Shown piece after piece: positions 58,801-64,000 of a stretch of DNA of 64,000 nt; position 1 is the first letter of the stretch, and every line of letters begins with the position of its first letter. Below the pieces are notes generated by a model. The model was given only the letters and a program-made list of their open reading frames with translations. It made no database searches and was not told the origin of the DNA. A program made the translations under genes and the position numbers. The DNA comes from Zoroaster sp. YZ-2022 (lineage: Eukaryota > Echinodermata > Asteroidea > Forcipulatida > Zoroasteridae), in NCBI GenBank assembly GCA_029582265.1, contig CM055820.1, positions 15,392,622 through 15,456,621 on the forward strand, written 5' to 3'.

Positions 58801-61800
58801 TACAGACATCATTTACAGACATCTTACCATGGTGTGCAATCATTTACAGACATCTTACCATGGTATGCAATCATTTACAGACATCTTACCATGGTATGCA
58901 ATCATTTACAGACATCTTACCATGGTATGCAATCATTTACAGACATCATTTACAGACATCTTACCATGGTGTGGAATCATTTACAGACATCTTACCATGG
59001 TGTGGAATCATTTACATACATCATTTACAGACATCTTACCATGGTGTGCAATCCATTTACAGACATCATTTACAGACATCATTTACAGACATCATTTACA
59101 GACATCATTTACAGACATCATTTACAGACATCTTACCATGGTGTGGAATCATTTACAGACATCATTTACAGACATCTTACCATGGTATGCAATCATTTAC
59201 AGACATCATTTACAGACATCTTACCATGGTGTGCAATCATTTACAGACATCATTTACAGACATCTTACCATGGTGTGGAATCATTTACAGACATCATTTA
59301 CAGACATCTTACCATGGTATGCAATCATTTTACAGACATCATTTACAGACATCTTACCATGGTGTGCAATCCATTTACAGACATCATTTACAGACATCTT
59401 ACCATGGTGTGCAATCATTTACAGACATCTTACCATGGTGTGCAATCATTTACAGACATCATTTACAGACATCTTACCATGGTGTGCAATCCATTTACAG
59501 ACATCATTTACAGACATCTTACCATGGTGTGCAATCATTTACAGACATCTTACCATGGTGTGCAATCATTTACAGACATCTTACCATGGTATGCAATCAT
59601 TTACAGACATCATTTACAGACATCTTACCATGGTGTGCAATCATTTACAGACATCTTACCATGGTGTGGAATCATTTACATACATCATTTACAGACATCT
59701 TACCATGGTGTGCAATCCATTTACAAACATCATTTACAGACATCTTACCATGGTGTGGAATCATTTACAGACATCATTTACAGACATCTTACCATGGTGT
59801 GCAATCATTTACAGACATCATTTACAGACATCTTACCATGGTGTGCAATCATTTACAGACATCATTTACAGACATCTTACATGTACCATGGTGTGGAATC
59901 ATTTACAGACATCATTTACAGACATCTTACCATGGTGTGGAATCATTTACAGACATCTTACCATGGTGTGGAATCATTTACATACATCATTTACAGACAT
60001 CTTACCATGGTGTGCAATCCATTTACAGACATCATTTACAGACATCTTACCATGGTGTGGAATCATTTACAGACATCATTTACAGACATCTTACCATGGT
60101 GTGCAATCATTTACAGACATCATTTACAGACATCTTACCATGGTGTGCAATCATTTACAGACATCATTTACAGACATCTTACCATGGTGTGCAATCATTT
60201 ACAGACATCATTTACAGACATCTTACCATGGTGTGCAATCATTTACAGACATCTTACCATGGTATGCAATCATTTACAGACATCATTTACAGACATCTTA
60301 CCATGGTGTGGAATCATTTACAGACATCTTACCATGGTGTGGAATCATTTACATACATCATTTACAGACATCTTACCATGGTGTGCAATCATTTACAGAC
60401 ATCATTTACAGACATCATTTACAGACATCTTACCATGGTGTGGAATCATTTACAGACATCATTTACAGACATCTTACCATGGTATGCAATCATTTACAGA
60501 CATCATTTACAGACATCTTACCATGGTGTGCAATCATTTACAGACATCATTTACAGACATCTTACCATGGTGTGGAATCATTTACAGACATCATTTACAG
60601 ACATCTTACCATGGTATGCAATCATTTTACAGACATCATTTACAGACATCTTACCATGGTGTGCAATCCATTTACAGACATCATTTACAGACATCTTACC
60701 ATGGTGTGCAATCATTTACAGACATCTTACCATGGTGTGCAATCATTTACAGACATCATTTACAGACATCTTACCATGGTGTGCAATCCATTTACAGACA
60801 TCATTTACAGACATCTTACCATGGTGTGCAATCATTTACAGACATCTTACCATGGTGTGCAATCATTTACAGACATCATTTACAGACATCATTTACAGAC
60901 ATCTTACCATGGTGTGCAATCCATTTACAGACATCATTTACAGACATCTTACCATGGTGTGCAATCATTTACAGACATCTTACCATGGTGTGCAATCCAT
61001 TTAGGTCTGCTGCCATCTAGTATCATAAGTCTTCCATATAATAATTCTGATAATTATTGGTCATTTGACGTCATATATTGAAAACTTATGGTATTGTGCA
61101 ATTTTACTTAACTGTTTACAATGCATGTTTTTTTGTTTTTTGTTTTTTGTTTTTTTCTCAGACTCAAACTGAATTAACGAGCACTAAAGAACAGTTATCC
61201 CAGCTAGATATCAAAAACACATCTGTACAGGAACAGTTGACAGCATCAAAACACCAATATTCACTACTTCAGAATGATCTACAGGCTAAGGTATTGTTAC
61301 TATTAACAATATAAACTTGAAGGTTGAAGTAAAAACAATCAAAGTTTTTCATATGTATTCAGTTAGATGGGGCTGAATCATTATCTGTTCTAGGTGTAAT
61401 TTTATTTTTACCTATTTATAAAAGGGGTGTACACCATTGGTAGTACTGTCTGACATTTGAGAAAAAGTGAATAAAAAGTTAAATCTGAAATGGATTATCA
61501 GCTGAGTATCTATTTCTACAATGAATATAACTCCTTTTTTTTAATCCAACCAATGTATTTTAGAAAATGCGTTTGAGACAGACTCTAATTGGGTCCAAAC
61601 ATAAAGCACTGTCTACCAGTTGTACATGTATACTACATGTCCTTTTGGTTGGTAAGCAGTTTGCAATAGCTAATTCTTTTTTTACAATGTATTTATTGCT
61701 ATAGATGAGTCAGCTGGGTCTTCTTGAAGAAAGCCAGAAGGAATTAGAAACACGTCTTACTAGTCAACTTCAATCATTACAAACAAATCTGATGGACAAG

Positions 61801-63185
61801 GAGGATGCATATAGCAAGTTGACTATTGAACATCAACAGGTACATGTAGATATTAATTATTAAGTCAGCTAGACAATAAGGAGTTGATACATTCCATATA
61901 TTACATGCAAACTATATGGGTAAGAGTGATATAATAAAATTAAAAACATTGTTCATTTACATGCACACCTATGTCCCCCCCCCCCCCCCCATCTGCCAAT
62001 GGTGGGGGGATAGAGCCAGAATAACAGTGATTTGTACATTCTGGAGAATGGTATTATTAAAGAGTAACTCTCTAATCAAGATTGTTGTGTCGCTTTGTAT
62101 GTTCAGACCAAGGAACAGAACATAGCAGTAGTCTCACGTCTGGAGGGCGATCTTGAATCAACCATGAATAGTCTTGCAGAAACAAAGTCTGAGCTACAGC
62201 AAAAGGTATGATCAAACCTCATATAAAAAACATGGAATAAAAACTGCTCATTGCTATGTTGGAGTATTTAAATATAAACTATTGTCATGCTTTCTGTGAA
62301 CTGCCTTTTAATATGCGTAATACTTTTTAACTAATATTTTACTCTGAAGTGAAACACTACTGAGGTGTGCCCAACCCTGACCACAAGGTTCTCTGAAAGT
62401 CAGAGAAGTTTGCTATCAGAACAGTCATGGGTTAAAATGTTCATTATAAACTCAAGAAAAAGTTTGATGAGAGTGATTTAATGTAGTTAAACTGTTCATC
62501 TTGTTGAATTTAGCACAACAACATGGTATAAAATACAATGTAGTGTAATGCTTCTACCTACATGTACATTAGCCAATAGATGCAAATTTATTTGAGGATC
62601 ATATTGGTGTATGTGATATTTTCAGTCGACATGTACTATATAGATTGGGTTTTCAGTCCCTACCTGATTACATGGGTTTTCACCAGAACATTGTTTATGG
62701 TTTTTCTCCTTAATCCTCCGCTGAACATTTCGTCATTGTCTTCTCATCACAGGTTTCTTTAGGCATACGAGCTACAGACACTTTTGACAAATCCTTGGTT
62801 TCATCAATAGAAAAATATGAATGATTTTTATCATTGATGAATTGGTCAAGACTTATATTTACATCATTCCACTTCCAAACTTCAAATATGAAAATATTTC
62901 TTAATATTTCTTGCCCAAGAAAAACTTACTGAAGTAGGATTTGAATCTGCAGCTATCAAAAGTTATTGTTAAAGAGTTGTATGCACTTTTTAGTACTTTT
63001 TCTTACTTTTTAGTATAGTGCTTAATGAACATTTTAATACAATATTTTTTTAAACATGTTTATGAATTTTATTTTAGTTTAATAGTATTGAAATTCAGAA
63101 GAATGCCCTTCAAAAGTCATTATCTGAAGCACAACAATGTCTTTATAGAAAAGAACAAGAACTGGCTCAACTACAACAACAGAAG
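29217..63185 (+). CDS. EEA1: Early endosome antigen 1 gene, partial (5' and middle part)
   Basis: EEA1 is the Rab5 effector that tethers early endosomes. In other animals it has an N-terminal C2H2 zinc finger that binds Rab5, a long parallel coiled coil and a C-terminal Rab5 site plus FYVE domain that binds PI3P. Here 22 exons from 36951 to 63185 give about 777 codons: GFICPMC...HLHWESVH, LALRQELEDLRVSLK, EEKWYAEELKKE, RPGADDVMVLKKELVSVQ and further heptad-rich exons, in the same order as the vertebrate protein. From 39314 onward every junction keeps the frame. The FYVE end is beyond 64000. One junction (37106 to 38286) is out of frame as read, and two first exons are possible. Confidence 0.93.
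30279..30317 (+). CDS. EEA1: EEA1 candidate first exon b
   Basis: The ATG at 30279 reads MITETEDHTPPVE and is followed by GTATGT, also in phase 0. Its acidic, Thr/Pro-containing peptide ending in Glu is more like the SSSE that precedes GFICPQC in vertebrate EEA1 than candidate a. The upstream frame is closed by TGA, so it must start here or be non-coding. It could be an alternative promoter exon. Confidence 0.4.
31345..31595. repeat. Palindromic cluster of CCCTATGTTCCCTCAG repeats
   Basis: About seven copies of CCCTATGTTCCCTCAG/A on the left (31347-31480) are followed by five or six copies in the opposite orientation (31488-31590), separated by an 'atcccaaaatagac' dyad. The two halves can form a long imperfect hairpin. 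No coding content. Confidence 0.85.
31615..31860. repeat. Degenerate GGCCATTTTGAAAnTGGGCGG repeats
   Basis: Six or seven imperfect copies of a unit of about 22 bases, for example near 31640, 31660, 31680, 31700 and 31848. The GCCATTTT core is that of YY1-type sites on the reverse strand, but the repeat is better read as a decayed satellite. Confidence 0.6.
32002..32245. mobile_element. MITE with TTAA duplication
   Basis: Ends CCAGTTCGCGT (32002) and ACGCGAACTGG (32245) are inverted and flanked by TTAA at 31998-32001 and 32246-32249. Length 244 bp, no coding capacity. Of piggyBac or Kolobok type by its target site. Confidence 0.8.
32571..34345 (-). mobile_element. Rex1/CR1-group LINE, 5'-truncated
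   Basis: On the minus strand a reverse transcriptase region (34329-33325) leads into a C-terminal region (33324-32830) and a 3' end in an AAGAT pentamer run at 32571-32600 (plus strand 'aagataagataag'). Upstream domains are missing, typical of incomplete reverse transcription. It lies in the first intron of EEA1, antisense to the gene. Confidence 0.85.
33325..34329 (-). pseudogene. LINE reverse transcriptase (Rex1/CR1 type)
   Basis: 334 codons. Motifs in order are SKAAGPDQI, WKQSCIITVPKK, DLRPVALTSVAMKICER, QFAYRSKRSTEDAI, MFFDFSSAFNTI, TGALQGTVLAPFLFTLYTSD and the catalytic KFADDTALLG near 33480. After the stop at 33325 the thumb and tail continue in the next frames (HIDMLMKKLNSRMHCL, NLVSWGGNAGKED). 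It copies LINE RNA at a nicked target; this copy is truncated. Confidence 0.85.
34573..34964 (+). mobile_element. tRNA-derived SINE, full-length
   Basis: The head GGAGTGCCATGGTCGAGCGG is a tRNA-like A-box region and GGGTTCGAATCCC (34639) the B box, with a long variable arm between, so a Leu/Ser-type tRNA ancestor is likely. The body 'ccttgagcaagacac' is followed by a LINE-like tail (GTGCGCTATATAAGTCC) and ATT repeats to 34964. It is about 85-90% like the copy at 37171. Confidence 0.88.
35400..35706 (-). mobile_element. Decayed right end of the same hAT family as 41824-43668
   Basis: The stretch 'accgaaaaatggaact', 'gatacccggcacaggctta' matches the right end of the hAT element at 43590-43668, and 'ctaatccaacaactg', 'aacaataggca' match its interior near 43310. 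Terminal bases have drifted and no target duplication is evident. Confidence 0.55.
36951..37106 (+). CDS. EEA1: EEA1 exon: Rab5-binding C2H2 zinc finger
   Basis: Fifty-two codons after a TTTTAAG acceptor, ending at AAG before GTTAGT. GFICPMCMATL...LHLHWESVH is the C2H2 finger of EEA1. The Phe-Ile pair next to the first Cys, known to contact Rab5 in the human protein, is kept; the Tyr of human HYEAVH is Trp here. It is followed by a Ser/Thr/Pro linker. Confidence 0.93.
37171..37523 (+). mobile_element. tRNA-derived SINE, second plus-strand copy
   Basis: Same family as 34573: GGAGTGCCATGGTCGAGCAG head, GGGTTCGAATCCC B box near 37239, 'cttgagcaagacac' body, ATT tail near 37515. It sits in the intron after the zinc-finger exon. 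Confidence 0.88.
38286..38343 (+). CDS. EEA1: EEA1 exon: start of coiled coil
   Basis: Acceptor TTGCACAG, donor GTAACC. Reads (G)GAT GGA... = DGDVLALRQELEDLRVSLK, matching the first coiled-coil exon after the zinc finger. It begins with one base of a split codon, so it does not join directly to 37106 in frame. Confidence 0.9.
39314..39373 (+). CDS. EEA1: EEA1 exon
   Basis: Twenty codons EEKWYAEELKKEVDKLQQGQ, acceptor TATTTCAG, donor GTTTGT, phase 0 both sides. It is nearly the vertebrate EEKWYSEELKKE segment. Confidence 0.93.
39466..39781. mobile_element. MITE with TTAA duplication, intronic
   Basis: CCCTCCTACA at 39466 and TGTAGAAGGG at 39781 are inverted with one mismatch, with TTAA on both sides (39462-39465, 39782-39785). 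The interior also pairs (GGCCACTCC near 39508 with GGAGTGGCC near 39757). CCC-start plus TTAA fits piggyBac. Confidence 0.8.
40104..40161 (+). CDS. EEA1: EEA1 exon
   Basis: Acceptor TTTTAACAG, donor GTGAGT. Codes SSSGGGDVNLKRAEEDRSL plus one base, a flexible linker as in the vertebrate protein after its first coiled segment. Confidence 0.85.
40518..40624 (+). CDS. EEA1: EEA1 exon
   Basis: Acceptor CCCAACAG, donor GTAAGA. Reads SSEVMLLRKQLAEAIENANA and ends SMEQKAASL, matching vertebrate LFEQKAAQL. It takes the split codon from 40161 and ends in phase 0. Confidence 0.93.
41304..41390 (+). CDS. EEA1: EEA1 exon
   Basis: Twenty-nine codons ATEMVTLKSKLDEECDIHNS...MKQTQ, acceptor TTTATAG, donor GTATGG, phase 0. 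Corresponds to vertebrate ATEIADIKSKYDEE. Confidence 0.93.
41824..43668 (-). mobile_element. hAT transposon remnant with exact 8-bp duplication
   Basis: TAGGGCTGTGC at 41824 and GCACAGCCCTA ending 43668 are inverted. TAATGTAT flanks both sides (41816-41823 and 43669-43676). Repeated GGATACCCG motifs lie near both ends. It lies in the 5.5-kb intron between exons 41304 and 46889. A transposase end is preserved on the minus strand. Confidence 0.92.
42740..42995 (-). pseudogene. hAT transposase C-terminal dimerisation domain
   Basis: The minus-strand frame reads RFPSFARIAKKYLGIPATSV, PSELVFSTAGNIITANRSCL and LVFLAMNARI, the hAT dimerisation region with its conserved S-ER/LVFS-G pattern. Upstream transposase sequence is not found, so the element is internally deleted. 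Confidence 0.88.
44016..44441. mobile_element. MITE with TTAA duplication, piggyBac-like
   Basis: CCCCTTGCGTAC (44016) and GTACGCAAGGGG (44441) are perfect inverted ends, with TTAA at 44012-44015 and 44442-44445. 426 bp, no coding capacity. Confidence 0.88.
44590..45100. repeat. Pair of diverged direct repeats (about 80 bp) in an EEA1 intron
   Basis: 44595-44672 and 45019-45095 share 'attctgacaaacataattggggaataa', 'atttgact' and 'aaatcacctcaga' with scattered changes. A perfect small palindrome AATTTCTGTCATC/GATGACAGAAATT lies at 44561-44590. They may be ends of an unrecognised element. Confidence 0.5.
46056..46524 (+). mobile_element. hAT remnant (TTF/ZMYM-type) with exact 8-bp duplication
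   Basis: CAGTGGCGTAGCTAGG at 46056 and the inverted CAGCTACGCCACTG ending 46524 are flanked by CTGGGAAT (46048-46055, 46525-46532). The interior codes for the end of a transposase. Confidence 0.92.
46139..46387 (+). pseudogene. hAT transposase C-terminal domain (TTF/ZMYM-type)
   Basis: 82 codons: FPNVCTLYRLFVTIPVSSAQ, AERTFSRLKLIKNYLRSTMS and LAMMCIEREIAENVDF, the hAT dimerisation domain as found in zinc-finger MYM-type proteins and TTF-type transposases. Only this end is left within a 469-bp element. Confidence 0.88.
46889..46947 (+). CDS. EEA1: EEA1 exon
   Basis: Acceptor TTGTTCACAG, donor GTAAAA. Codes IELQDRDSRMKALHSQLLQ plus two bases of an Arg codon; the vertebrate counterpart is IQDLKTELLQR. 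Confidence 0.88.
47193..47245. repeat. Perfect 21-bp inverted repeat, 11-base loop
   Basis: Bases 47193-47213 and 47225-47245 are exact reverse complements (ATAAGTAAGACTAATTGCGGT), around GACACCATGTA. Intronic. No target duplication seen beyond the arms. Confidence 0.85.
47329..48029. repeat. 46-bp minisatellite in an EEA1 intron
   Basis: About 15 copies of a 46-bp unit containing CAGATGAGTCCCCAAACCAC and CATCATAGTGGACAACAATC. Neighbouring copies mostly alternate between GGATTCAG and GGAATCAG, giving a 92-bp higher order. One copy (near 47710) has a changed, shorter centre. Confidence 0.95.
48030..48375 (+). mobile_element. LINE 3' end inserted in the 46-bp minisatellite
   Basis: The plus frame (48056-48364) contains TVVIPKSGTSQHQRSFLASY, ARLWNSLPASVV and FKSNVHHN, the usual C-terminal tail of a non-LTR reverse transcriptase protein, followed by an AAATAAA-rich tail. 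After it, a further partial minisatellite copy follows (48390-48433), so the insertion was into the array. Confidence 0.7.
48492..48632 (+). CDS. EEA1: EEA1 exon
   Basis: Acceptor GTTACAG, donor GTGAGT. PGADDVMVLKKELVSVQMLM closely matches vertebrate PGIEDVAVLKKELVQVQTLM, the strongest identity in the coiled coil. It completes an Arg codon and ends with two bases of the next codon. Confidence 0.95.
49073..50128. mobile_element. Possible decayed hAT-like non-autonomous element
   Basis: It starts TAGTGCTGTGC and ends ATAAGCCTG, with flanks AAGTATTT (49065-49072) and AAGTATAT (50129-50136), 7 of 8 matching. GGGTACC motifs occur near both ends as in the hAT copy at 41824. A second inverted pair, TTGACCAAGG near 49209 and CCTTGGTCAAGG near 49793, lies inside. 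No transposase seen. Confidence 0.5.
50223..50291 (+). CDS. EEA1: EEA1 exon
   Basis: Acceptor CTTTTCCAG, donor GTTAGA. SEETILQLQNDLQTAPSKLQ with split codons at both ends; the vertebrate counterpart is SEATISQLRSELAKGP. Confidence 0.9.
50762..50867 (+). CDS. EEA1: EEA1 exon
   Basis: Acceptor TGATACAG, donor GTAAAT. LQTSIKDSSSGCEELKQEFQ and a heptad-rich end KLSQQLSE, returning to phase 0. Confidence 0.88.
50927..51595. repeat. 42-bp minisatellite in an EEA1 intron
   Basis: About 16 copies of a 42-bp unit (CTTGTCATGAAACTAATGAC then TATTTACAATTTACTCATATGT). The length is a multiple of three, so open frames run through two frames and look like a repeat protein. It starts 60 bases after a splice donor and lacks exon-like conservation. 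Confidence 0.95.
51680..51817 (+). CDS. EEA1: EEA1 exon with a glutamine run
   Basis: Forty-six codons, acceptor TTTTCAAG, donor GTATCA, phase 0. Reads VRSQLGNQELECSILQQELE, then KQQQQQQAASKD and ELQQQLHK. Coiled coil with a six-Gln run. Confidence 0.9.
52350..52487 (+). CDS. EEA1: EEA1 exon
   Basis: Forty-six codons, same length as the previous exon, acceptor TTGTTTAG, donor GTCAGC. SKVLQQEKETEITKLQKQLV and QLEQQIAATQLQLAK; coiled coil. Confidence 0.9.
53114..53283 (+). CDS. EEA1: EEA1 exon
   Basis: Acceptor GAGATCAG, donor GTAAGA. TEGDIAQKDSQVNDLNLQMD and LRLQLQEAQSQIEEQLRKLA, ending with two bases of a Lys codon; the vertebrate match is the DKEQQVADLQLKLSRLEEQL region. Confidence 0.92.
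53671..53764 (+). CDS. EEA1: EEA1 exon
   Basis: Acceptor TAACTCAG, donor GTAAGC. QDKIAELETLLQKQKDVAER ... DLMAK, close to vertebrate DQKIQNLEALLQKSKENI ... DLYAK. Confidence 0.94.
54120..54173 (+). CDS. EEA1: EEA1 exon
   Basis: Eighteen codons IEDGEGASTAIQQLKQEN, acceptor TGTGTATAG, donor GTGGGT, phase 0; vertebrate IQAGEGETAVLNQLQEKN. Confidence 0.94.
55112..55213 (+). CDS. EEA1: EEA1 exon
   Basis: Thirty-four codons ESFQDQLSSLQIIKDKLTEE ... LHKQLQQ, acceptor GATATTGTAG, donor GTAAAG, phase 0. Coiled coil. Confidence 0.9.
56200..56328 (+). CDS. EEA1: EEA1 exon
   Basis: Forty-three codons SKLQLENVTKQNERVESNLK ... LEAELKTK, acceptor AATGTTAG, donor GTGAGA, phase 0. The donor is the first base of a 28-bp tandem repeat. 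Confidence 0.9.
56329..56496. repeat. 28-bp tandem repeat starting at a splice donor
   Basis: Six copies of GTGAGACAATAAATGTGAC + ACTTCAAAA start at 56329, 56357, 56385, 56413, 56441 and 56469, the last two with changes. Each full copy begins with GTGAGA after A bases. Confidence 0.95.
56666..56800 (+). CDS. EEA1: EEA1 exon
   Basis: Forty-five codons, acceptor AAATTGCAG, donor GTTAAA. GELILATESSMTTQRADLES HLRTAQAGLEDKTQELSKAQ, close to vertebrate TAQRADLQNHLDTAQNALQDK. Phase 0. Confidence 0.95.
57118..61008. repeat. 3.9-kb minisatellite (31/44-bp units) in an EEA1 intron
   Basis: Units contain TTACCATGGTGTGCAATC plus one or two CATTTACAGACAT blocks (31 and 44 bp; runs of four to six blocks occur near 59060-59130). 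The left part (to about 57870) uses 'acattttaccatgg' and 'acaatttaccatgg'; the right part uses 'acatcttaccatgg', so the array has at least two subfamilies. The plus-strand unit has no TAA, TAG or TGA, so all three forward frames stay open for over 1000 codons. There is no protein evidence. Confidence 0.97.
61162..61290 (+). CDS. EEA1: EEA1 exon
   Basis: Forty-three codons after a T-rich tract and CTCAG, donor GTATTG. TQTELTSTKEQLSQLDIKNT ... YSLLQNDLQAK, phase 0. Coiled coil. Confidence 0.92.
61705..61839 (+). CDS. EEA1: EEA1 exon
   Basis: Forty-five codons MSQLGLLEESQKELETRLTS ... KLTIEHQQ, acceptor TTGCTATAG, donor GTACAT, phase 0. Confidence 0.92.
62107..62205 (+). CDS. EEA1: EEA1 exon
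   Basis: Thirty-three codons TKEQNIAVVSRLEGDLESTM ... SELQQK, acceptor TATGTTCAG, donor GTATGA, phase 0. Confidence 0.92.
63078..63185 (+). CDS. EEA1: EEA1 exon, last in the window
   Basis: Thirty-six codons FNSIEIQKNALQKSLSEAQQ ... LAQLQQQK, acceptor TTATTTTAG, donor GTATTC, phase 0. No further exon before 64000; the rest of the coiled coil and FYVE domain lie to the right. Confidence 0.92.
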
Positions 63186-64000
63186 GTATTCAATTAATGT
63201 TTAACATCAACCTCATCAATATTAATACATGTTTTTGCTATTTTATATAGGTTTTCCTGGTCAATTTCGGCAAATAATCAGCCAATTTCACTTTCATGTT
63301 CATATTAAAGCGATTTTGTTACTGTGTTTTGAATTAAGAATTCAAGCATTCAATTTCATTTTCAGGCTGCGAATTCATTTAGCATTATATTCAATTTTGC
63401 ATATACGTTGTTCTTTTTAGTACTGCACATTCGTCATCCAATTTTAATAGCAGAGTTGGTTCGACTAGATTTTCACTAAAATGTTATTTTCATTTTCGTA
63501 TAACGGCAATCAATTTTGCAAAATGAGAATTCAAAAAAAACTACGAGAAACAAATGCAAACAAATAGATTAATTGTACAAAACAACTGAATACGTTTCAC
63601 ATCATACTTTAAATCAAACTTAATTTTCTTTTCTTTATTCATGTGCGTTTCTCATACACTATATAGGATTATCGGTCTTTTTTATCACACTTTGTTTTGT
63701 TTATATATTCTCTGATTATGAATCTTTATTGGTTTTCTGACCTGGGCCTAATTCTGCAATGTGTTTTTGAAACATTTATGTTATATTGGATTGTTTCATT
63801 ATAACCTGTTTTATTGTTTGTTTTATGTCTTTATGATTTTTTGTCCTGGTTTTATGTGGTTTTTCCCTTAACCGTCATTGCACAAATTCCACAAATGCCT
63901 GCCCAAAAATGAATTTGAATGACCAAAAAGCTACTGCGAATTTGAATGCTGTTCGAGTGGATTATTAAATTGGATGATTATTTTGTTTAAATCACATGAC
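63186..64000. other. EEA1 intron at the right edge, no recognisable feature
   Basis: A/T-rich sequence. No exon with acceptor, donor and heptad coding, no repeat and no mobile-element ends were seen. The short open frame near 63229 has no features of a protein. Confidence 0.5.

Noticed and set aside
57135..61081. Three overlapping open frames of 1014-1289 codons that look like giant repeat proteins
   Set aside because: They exist only because the minisatellite unit has no forward stop. All three frames are open equally, the unit lengths change frame continually, and the array lies between two phase-0 EEA1 exons.

Overview
The window is animal nuclear DNA. Its one host gene is an intron-rich early endosome antigen 1 (EEA1) gene on the + strand. 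Everything left of about 28.65 kb is a nested stack of mobile elements. CCCTAA-type telomere-like repeats, tRNA-derived SINEs with ATT tails, CR1/Rex-type LINEs, a SURL/Mag-like Ty3/gypsy element, hAT and TTAA elements and a Polinton together suggest a marine invertebrate with a TE-rich genome. A deuterostome is plausible, but the species cannot be fixed from the sequence.

Region 1 (1-6571, resuming 28362-28654) is a Ty3/gypsy retrotransposon. Gag is interrupted by SINE sequence, gag, protease and pol are in different frames, and pol stops after the integrase zinc finger. The 3' LTR-like region is split by the next element. A primer-binding-site-like sequence then runs straight into telomere-like repeats.

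Region 2 (6572-28361) is a 21.8-kb Polinton/Maverick bounded by terminal inverted repeats and a 5-bp ACACT duplication. It carries PolB, integrase, packaging ATPase, a major capsid protein, a probable penton, membrane and coiled-coil proteins, three tandem paralogues that all start MASIYGPSR, and a SAP-like protein gene starting at the inner edge of each terminal repeat. It is dead as it stands. A LINE (itself holding a THAP-bearing TTAA element) and a Penelope-like fragment lie between the left terminal gene and PolB. An 875-bp MITE splits the integrase. In-frame stops and frameshifts break PolB, capsid and structural genes. No adenain-like protease is visible.

Region 3 (28.65-36.9 kb) holds the telomere-like array, two candidate EEA1 first exons, a degenerate palindromic repeat cluster, a TTAA MITE, a second 5'-truncated LINE and a SINE.

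Region 4 (36951-64000) holds 22 EEA1 exons: the Rab5-binding C2H2 zinc finger followed by coiled-coil exons, mostly in phase 0. The C-terminal FYVE part lies beyond the right edge. Introns contain two hAT elements with exact 8-bp duplications, two TTAA MITEs, another SINE, a LINE tail and four minisatellites. The largest is about 3.9 kb; its unit has no forward stop trinucleotide, so it produces three huge spurious open frames.
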